Source: Lentilactobacillus sp. SPB1-3 | Lineage (GTDB): Bacteria > Bacillota > Bacilli > Lactobacillales > Lactobacillaceae | DNA: 64,000 nucleotides | Direction of reading: 5' to 3' | NCBI RefSeq assembly: GCF_026913205.2 | Contig: NZ_CP168151.1 | Span: forward strand, 1,736,001-1,800,000 | In this document: piece by piece, positions 59,932-64,000 of the stretch | Layout of the letters: every line of letters starts with the position of its first letter | Position numbering within the stretch: position 1 is the first letter of the stretch | Made by a program: the position numbers and the translations under genes | Notes under the pieces: model-generated | What the model was told of the DNA's origin: nothing | Seen by the model: the letters and a program-made list of their open reading frames with translations, nothing else | The model's database searches: none

Positions 59932-62073
59932 TTGAAATATATAACAAACATCCTGAAAAAAGGTAACACTCGACAAGGATTTTTGGTTTTACTATCTGTC
60001 TTATTTTGGGTAAAAACAATGATCGCGTACTTTGTCGACTTTAAATTAGGCATTCAAAACCCTTTCCAATTTTTGATTGTACTGATTAATCCAATTGCCA
60101 CAACGACATTATTAATGAGCATCCCACTATACTTTAAAAGAAGCCGGGTCTTTTATCCGGTTGCAATGTTAATTGACATCTTGCAAACCGTTCTTTTATA
60201 TCTGAATGTCATTTACTTCCGTGAATTCACTGACTTTATGACTGTAAGTACAATGACGGGATATTCTAAAGTTAATCAGGGCTTAAGTGGAAGTTCCATG
60301 GCGCTCACTAACTTTCACGATATTCTTTATTGGATTGACATTGTTGTGATAGTAGTTTTAATGGCCTTCCGAAAGGTTAAAATCGATCACCGCCCATTAA
60401 ATAAAAGAGTCGGACTTGCCACTAGTTCTCTAGCAGTCCTTTTATTCACAGTTAACCTGTCTTTAGGTGAAATGGATCGTCCCCAATTGTTAACCAGGAC
60501 GTTTGATAGAACCTACATAGTTAAATACCTTGGGTTAGACGCTTTTACCACTTACGATGGTCTAAAATCTCAACGAAGCAATGATTTGCGGGCAACTGCC
60601 ACGAAATCTGAATTAAACGACGTGCTTAAGTTCACTCGTTCGCACTATGCTAAGCCTAATCCGAAATACTATGGAATTGCTAAAGGCAAAAACGTAATCG
60701 TCATTCATTTGGAAAGCTTCCAACAATTTTTGATTGGCCAAAAAATTAACGGTCGCGAAGTGACTCCATTTCTAAATAAGTTATATAAAAGTAAGTCGAC
60801 CTTTGCCTATCGGAACTTCTTCCACCAAGTTGGCCAAGGTAAGACCTCTGATGCCGAAAACATGCTTGAAACTAGTACTTATGGTTTACCTCAGGGTTCA
60901 CTGTTCGCTCAACTAGGTAGTGACAATGTTTTCCAAGCCGCACCCGCAATTCTTAATCAACGGGCAGGTTATTCTAGTGCAGTGTTCCATGGGAACGTAG
61001 CTAGCTTTTGGAACCGAAATAATGTTTATAAAAACATGGGTTACCAAAACTTTTTTGATGCTAGTTACTTCAACACCACCGGTGACCGCTCACTAGGGTA
61101 TGGTTTAAAAGATAAACTATTGTTCAATGATTCCATCAAATATCTGCAACATCTGCAACAACCGTTTTACGTTAAATATATAACTGTTACAAACCATTTC
61201 CCATATGACCTGGATAAAGAAGATACCAACTTCAAAACAGCCAACACGAGTGACAGTGCAGTCAACAACTACTTCTTAACGGCCCACTACCTTGACCAAT
61301 CAGTCCATGAGTTCTATAACTATCTTAGAAAATCTGGATTATTAAAACACTCAATGATCATCTTATACGGTGACCATTACGGAATTTCTGATTCAGAAAA
61401 CAAGAGTTTGGCCAAGGCAATCGGTAAAAATCCTGATACTTGGGACGACTTTGACGACGCGCAAATGCAACGGGTCCCATACATGATTAATATTCCTGGG
61501 ATGAAGAAAGGCTTTATTTCTAATACGTACGGTGGCGAAATTGATGCCTTACCAACCGAAATGCATTTATTAGGAATCAGCACCAAACGCTACGTACAAT
61601 TTGGAACTGATCTGCTCTCTAAGCAACATGATCAAGTCGTTGCTTTCCGTAACCAAGACTGGGTCAGCCCAGCCTATACTTCAATATCTGATACGATATA
61701 TAATAACAAGACTGGTCAAATTGCTAATTTAACTAAGAATCAAAAGAAGGCAGTTAAACGAGATGAGGATAAAGTTCAGAAAGAACTGTCATTATCTGAC
61801 TCACTCAACTCAAAGAACTTGTTAAGGTTCTACCATCCAAAAGATTTTAAGGCAATTGATCCTAGAAAATATAATTATGCCAACAGCTTAGCGAAAGAAG
61901 TCAACATCGAGAAAAAGCTAGGTAAAAAATCGAAGAGTTTGTATTCTGAAAACGGTGATAAATCAACTTATGGTCTATACAAAACCAATGCTCCTGAAAT
62001 CCACCACAAGTCCACTGATTCAAACCGAATTAAAATCACCAACCCAGATGCAACACACGAAAGTTCTCGGTAA
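59932..62073 (+). CDS. ltaS: Lipoteichoic acid synthase family protein (LtaS type)
   Basis: 713 residues. Five N-terminal helices (to about 180) and an extracellular sulfatase-like domain. Metal and nucleophile sites fit LtaS: Glu261 in HLESFQ, Thr305 in GKTSDAE, and Asp-His in YGDHYG. It polymerises glycerol phosphate from phosphatidylglycerol. The C-terminal ~110 residues are Lys-rich and helical. TTG start after AAGGAGC. A potassium-channel gene follows after 15 bases. Whether it is the main synthase or a primase/stress form cannot be told. Confidence 0.88.
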   Translation: MKYITNILKKGNTRQGFLVLLSVLFWVKTMIAYFVDFKLGIQNPFQFLIVLINPIATTTLLMSIPLYFKRSRVFYPVAMLIDILQTVLLYLNVIYFREFTDFMTVSTMTGYSKVNQGLSGSSMALTNFHDILYWIDIVVIVVLMAFRKVKIDHRPLNKRVGLATSSLAVLLFTVNLSLGEMDRPQLLTRTFDRTYIVKYLGLDAFTTYDGLKSQRSNDLRATATKSELNDVLKFTRSHYAKPNPKYYGIAKGKNVIVIHLESFQQFLIGQKINGREVTPFLNKLYKSKSTFAYRNFFHQVGQGKTSDAENMLETSTYGLPQGSLFAQLGSDNVFQAAPAILNQRAGYSSAVFHGNVASFWNRNNVYKNMGYQNFFDASYFNTTGDRSLGYGLKDKLLFNDSIKYLQHLQQPFYVKYITVTNHFPYDLDKEDTNFKTANTSDSAVNNYFLTAHYLDQSVHEFYNYLRKSGLLKHSMIILYGDHYGISDSENKSLAKAIGKNPDTWDDFDDAQMQRVPYMINIPGMKKGFISNTYGGEIDALPTEMHLLGISTKRYVQFGTDLLSKQHDQVVAFRNQDWVSPAYTSISDTIYNNKTGQIANLTKNQKKAVKRDEDKVQKELSLSDSLNSKNLLRFYHPKDFKAIDPRKYNYANSLAKEVNIEKKLGKKSKSLYSENGDKSTYGLYKTNAPEIHHKSTDSNRIKITNPDATHESSR

Positions 62074-62088
62074 TCGAGGTTAGTTAAC

Positions 62089-62865
62089 ATGAAGCTAAAT
62101 GTAAAATCAGGTACCATCCTACTTTATAACATTTTCTTGTCGGCACTGGCCCTCTTCTCGATGGGTCTGACCGCTCTTTCATTGATGAGAATAATTTCCC
62201 TTCATCATGGAATATTTAGCATACTTTTTTTTCTAACTTGGATAGTATTCTTCTTCGATTACGTAGTTCGTTTTTGGTTTGCCAAATCAAAAAAAGATTT
62301 CTTAATTCAAAATATGTTTGATTTGATTGCTTTAATTCCCTCCCATCCGGTATTTGCGTTTTTCCGGATTTCAAGAATTATCCAAATCATCCGCTACTAC
62401 CACTTATTTTGGAAACTCGGTTGGTCAGGCAAGTTCACTAAAAGCTTTCATCGTTTCTTCTATGACACTGGCTTTATTTACCTACTATCAATTAGTTTGG
62501 TAATTGTGATATTTAGTTCTTTGATTTTTGCCGCCTTTGAACATGATTCACTTGAAAAGTCACTCTGGTGGGCCATCACCACTGCCACTACCGTTGGTTA
62601 CGGTGACGTAACGCCAACAACCGGTGGTGGAAAAATCATCTCTGCTGTCCTAATGCTCGGCGGAATTGGTTTTATTGGTTTGTTAACATCGACCATTACT
62701 GACTTCTTCACAGATCAAGACCAAGAAGATGAACAAACTAAGAGTATCCAACAACTAGCAAATCAAGTTGAGCATCTTTCAAAGCAAGTTGCTAAGATGC
62801 AAAAAACTTTGAATGCCAATCAGGGTAAGCAACCTGCCAAAAAGAAACACAAGCCTAGTAAATAG
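62089..62865 (+). CDS. Voltage-gated-type potassium channel
   Basis: 258 residues, six helices. The selectivity filter TTVGYGDV (about 167-174) with its pore helix lies between the last two helices. The segment FFRISRIIQIIRYYH resembles a sparse S4 voltage sensor. A C-terminal Gln/Lys coiled coil (about 215-245) may form the tetramer stalk. No RCK domain. It lies in an operon with ltaS. Confidence 0.88.
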   Translation: MKLNVKSGTILLYNIFLSALALFSMGLTALSLMRIISLHHGIFSILFFLTWIVFFFDYVVRFWFAKSKKDFLIQNMFDLIALIPSHPVFAFFRISRIIQIIRYYHLFWKLGWSGKFTKSFHRFFYDTGFIYLLSISLVIVIFSSLIFAAFEHDSLEKSLWWAITTATTVGYGDVTPTTGGGKIISAVLMLGGIGFIGLLTSTITDFFTDQDQEDEQTKSIQQLANQVEHLSKQVAKMQKTLNANQGKQPAKKKHKPSK

Positions 62866-62874
62866 GTTAAATAC

Positions 62875-62911
62875 AAAAGTCCCACACCTTTTATTGAGGT
62901 GTGGGGCTTTT
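62875..62911. terminator. Bidirectional terminator
   Basis: AAAAGTCCCACACCT with AGGTGTGGGGCTTTT (one G-U pair), seven-base loop, between converging genes. Confidence 0.9.
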
Positions 62912-62927
62912 AGTTTACGTATAAAAA

Positions 62928-63917
62928 TTATCTCTTCATTGATGTGCTATGGACTGGTCCTCGTCGATCAGGATAAATACTACTCATTGCTGCATTAACG
63001 GCCTGTGGTGCTTCACCAAAGCCGGTGGCAATCAATGCCTGCTTAGTATCATAATCAGCAACATCACCAATCGTAAAGACATTTTTGACATTAGTTTTAC
63101 CACTAATGCCACTGTTTATTTTTCCACGACTGCCCTCTGGATGAACATCCCAACCAGCTAAAGCATCATCTTGAGCAATAAAACCATAATTAACGACAAT
63201 GTCGTCGACGTTCATAGTTTTTTCTTCATCGCTTTTCATTTTTTTAGCGGTAATTTTAACTTGTTGGCCATCATGATCTAATTGACTGATCAAATAAGGC
63301 GTTACCGGTTCGACTTTGGATTGTTCCAGCAAGTCGACACTATGTTCCATAGCCCGAAACTTATCGCGGCGGTGCAGCAAATACACTTGTTTAGCGACTG
63401 ATTCTAGTAACAGTGCCTCATCAATTGCCGCATCCCCACCACCAGCAACCAAAACAGTTCGGTCAGTGAAGTGCCCTAAATCTTTCACACTGTAAAACAG
63501 GTTTGTACCTTCAAACTCTTCACTATTATCCACCGCTAGTTTACGAGGATTAAATGCACCCACCCCTGTGGCAATGATAATAGCCTTAGACATACTGCTT
63601 CCTTGATTAGTGACGATTTTAAACTCATCACCAACCTGCTTAACATTTTGCACAGTCGTGTTCAATTTGACTTCTGTATCAACCGTCTGTAATTGTTGTT
63701 CCAGTTGAGACACCAATTCTCGACCTTTAATTTGGGGATAACCACCAATGTCCAGAATTGTCTTTTCAGGATATAACGTAGCCACTTGGCCACCCAACTC
63801 AGACAGACTTTCTAGAACCTGAGTCTTGGCATTTCTCAACCCAGCGTAGAATCCCGCGAACATTCCAGTTGGTCCACCACCAATAATAGTAATATCGTAA
63901 ATTTTATCGTTATCCAT
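62928..63917 (-). CDS. Ferredoxin/flavodoxin-NADP+ reductase (thioredoxin reductase-like)
   Basis: 329 residues. FAD site IIGGGPTGMFAGFYAGLR, the NADP site VAGGGDAAIDEALLL and the C-terminal FTIGDVADYD motif are present. There is no CxxC redox pair, so it is not a thioredoxin reductase. It fits the YumC type (FNR2) with the C-terminal end GPVHSTSM. It passes electrons between NADPH and flavodoxin or ferredoxin; a flavodoxin gene is in this window. The start is ATG 63917, eight bases after AGGA. Confidence 0.9.
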   Translation of the reverse strand: MDNDKIYDITIIGGGPTGMFAGFYAGLRNAKTQVLESLSELGGQVATLYPEKTILDIGGYPQIKGRELVSQLEQQLQTVDTEVKLNTTVQNVKQVGDEFKIVTNQGSSMSKAIIIATGVGAFNPRKLAVDNSEEFEGTNLFYSVKDLGHFTDRTVLVAGGGDAAIDEALLLESVAKQVYLLHRRDKFRAMEHSVDLLEQSKVEPVTPYLISQLDHDGQQVKITAKKMKSDEEKTMNVDDIVVNYGFIAQDDALAGWDVHPEGSRGKINSGISGKTNVKNVFTIGDVADYDTKQALIATGFGEAPQAVNAAMSSIYPDRRGPVHSTSMKR

Positions 63918-63931
63918 AATCTTCATCCATC

Positions 63932-64000
63932 CTAATTACTTTTTAATCGTTTAATGATTCTGCGACTAGCTTTTTTATTCGTAATAATCTGCCCTTGTAG
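63932..64000 (-). CDS. 3' end of an unidentified gene, cut by the window edge
   Basis: On the minus strand a frame is open from the window edge and ends with TAG at 63934-63932. It would encode a basic C-terminus ending ASRRIIKRLKSN. The stop overlaps the ribosome binding site of the reductase gene, 15 bases before its start, so the two would be one operon. Only 22 residues are visible, so family is unknown. Confidence 0.4.
   Translation of the reverse strand, partial: LQGQIITNKKASRRIIKRLKSN

Overview
The window looks like chromosome from a low-GC Gram-positive lactic acid bacterium of the family Lactobacillaceae. The evidence is pyruvate oxidase, a NlpC/P60 wall hydrolase, an aggregation-promoting-factor type LysM protein, an LtaS-type lipoteichoic acid synthase, paired Asp23/Gls24 proteins with AmaP, a choloylglycine-hydrolase family enzyme, CcpA (cre) operators, a TPP riboswitch and a T-box. 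The genus is not established from sequence alone. I see no rRNA, tRNA, insertion sequence, prophage or CRISPR array; the window is mostly core and accessory metabolism and envelope genes.

Layout. 1-1.4 kb: three tandem paralogous small secreted proteins (the first cut by the window edge). 1.4-9.8 kb (minus strand): NhaP-type antiporter, a lone GAPDH, a drug-type MFS exporter, pyruvate oxidase under a perfect cre, a family 2 glycosyltransferase and a TetR regulator. 9.8-10.3 kb is gene-free and holds a candidate C-rich small RNA. 10.3-18 kb: SpoIIM-like membrane protein, a small alarmone synthetase, an MFS exporter, the amaP-DUF2273-asp23-asp23 stress operon, a DMT transporter, two tiny membrane proteins and a secreted beta-propeller-like protein with a helical insert, again under a cre. 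18-20.5 kb: TPP riboswitch-thiM-thiD-thiE. 20.5-31 kb: SDR and aldo/keto reductase (divergent), RlmCD, S53 sedolisin, flavodoxin, SfsA, a lone PTS EIIC and an EF-G/Tet(M)-like GTPase. 31-35.8 kb: one five-gene operon joining a Bce-type ABC exporter to a GntR/Ytr-type ABC module. 35.9-39.8 kb: GlpK, two small proteins (one resembling the Sm/Hfq fold), a YczE-like membrane protein and an alpha/beta hydrolase. 39.8-40.3 kb: two tandem, related small RNAs, each folding into three hairpins with C-rich loops. 40.3-44.1 kb: purB divergent from purA-guaC. 44.2-49.3 kb: two YhgE/Pip proteins flanking a secreted helical protein. 49.4-64 kb: Apf-like protein, T-box-controlled NhaC transporter, GNATs, thioredoxin-TerC, choloylglycine-hydrolase family enzyme, MMPL protein, NlpC/P60, LtaS, potassium channel and a flavin reductase of the ferredoxin/flavodoxin-NADP type.

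How it fits together. Four good cre sites (pyruvate oxidase, beta-propeller protein, SDR/AKR, glpK) and a weaker pair before the PTS gene suggest CcpA controls much of the carbon and redox metabolism here. GlpK has lost the histidine that HPr normally phosphorylates, so its control may rest on the cre alone. The most novel item is the tandem pair of C-loop RNAs at 39.9-40.3 kb. Their UCCCC loops are complementary to the unusually G-rich (GGGGG) ribosome binding sites that precede many genes in this same window, which resembles the multicopy LhrC small RNAs of Listeria and the csRNAs of streptococci. All functional statements are inferred from sequence features and family knowledge; no database search was run.
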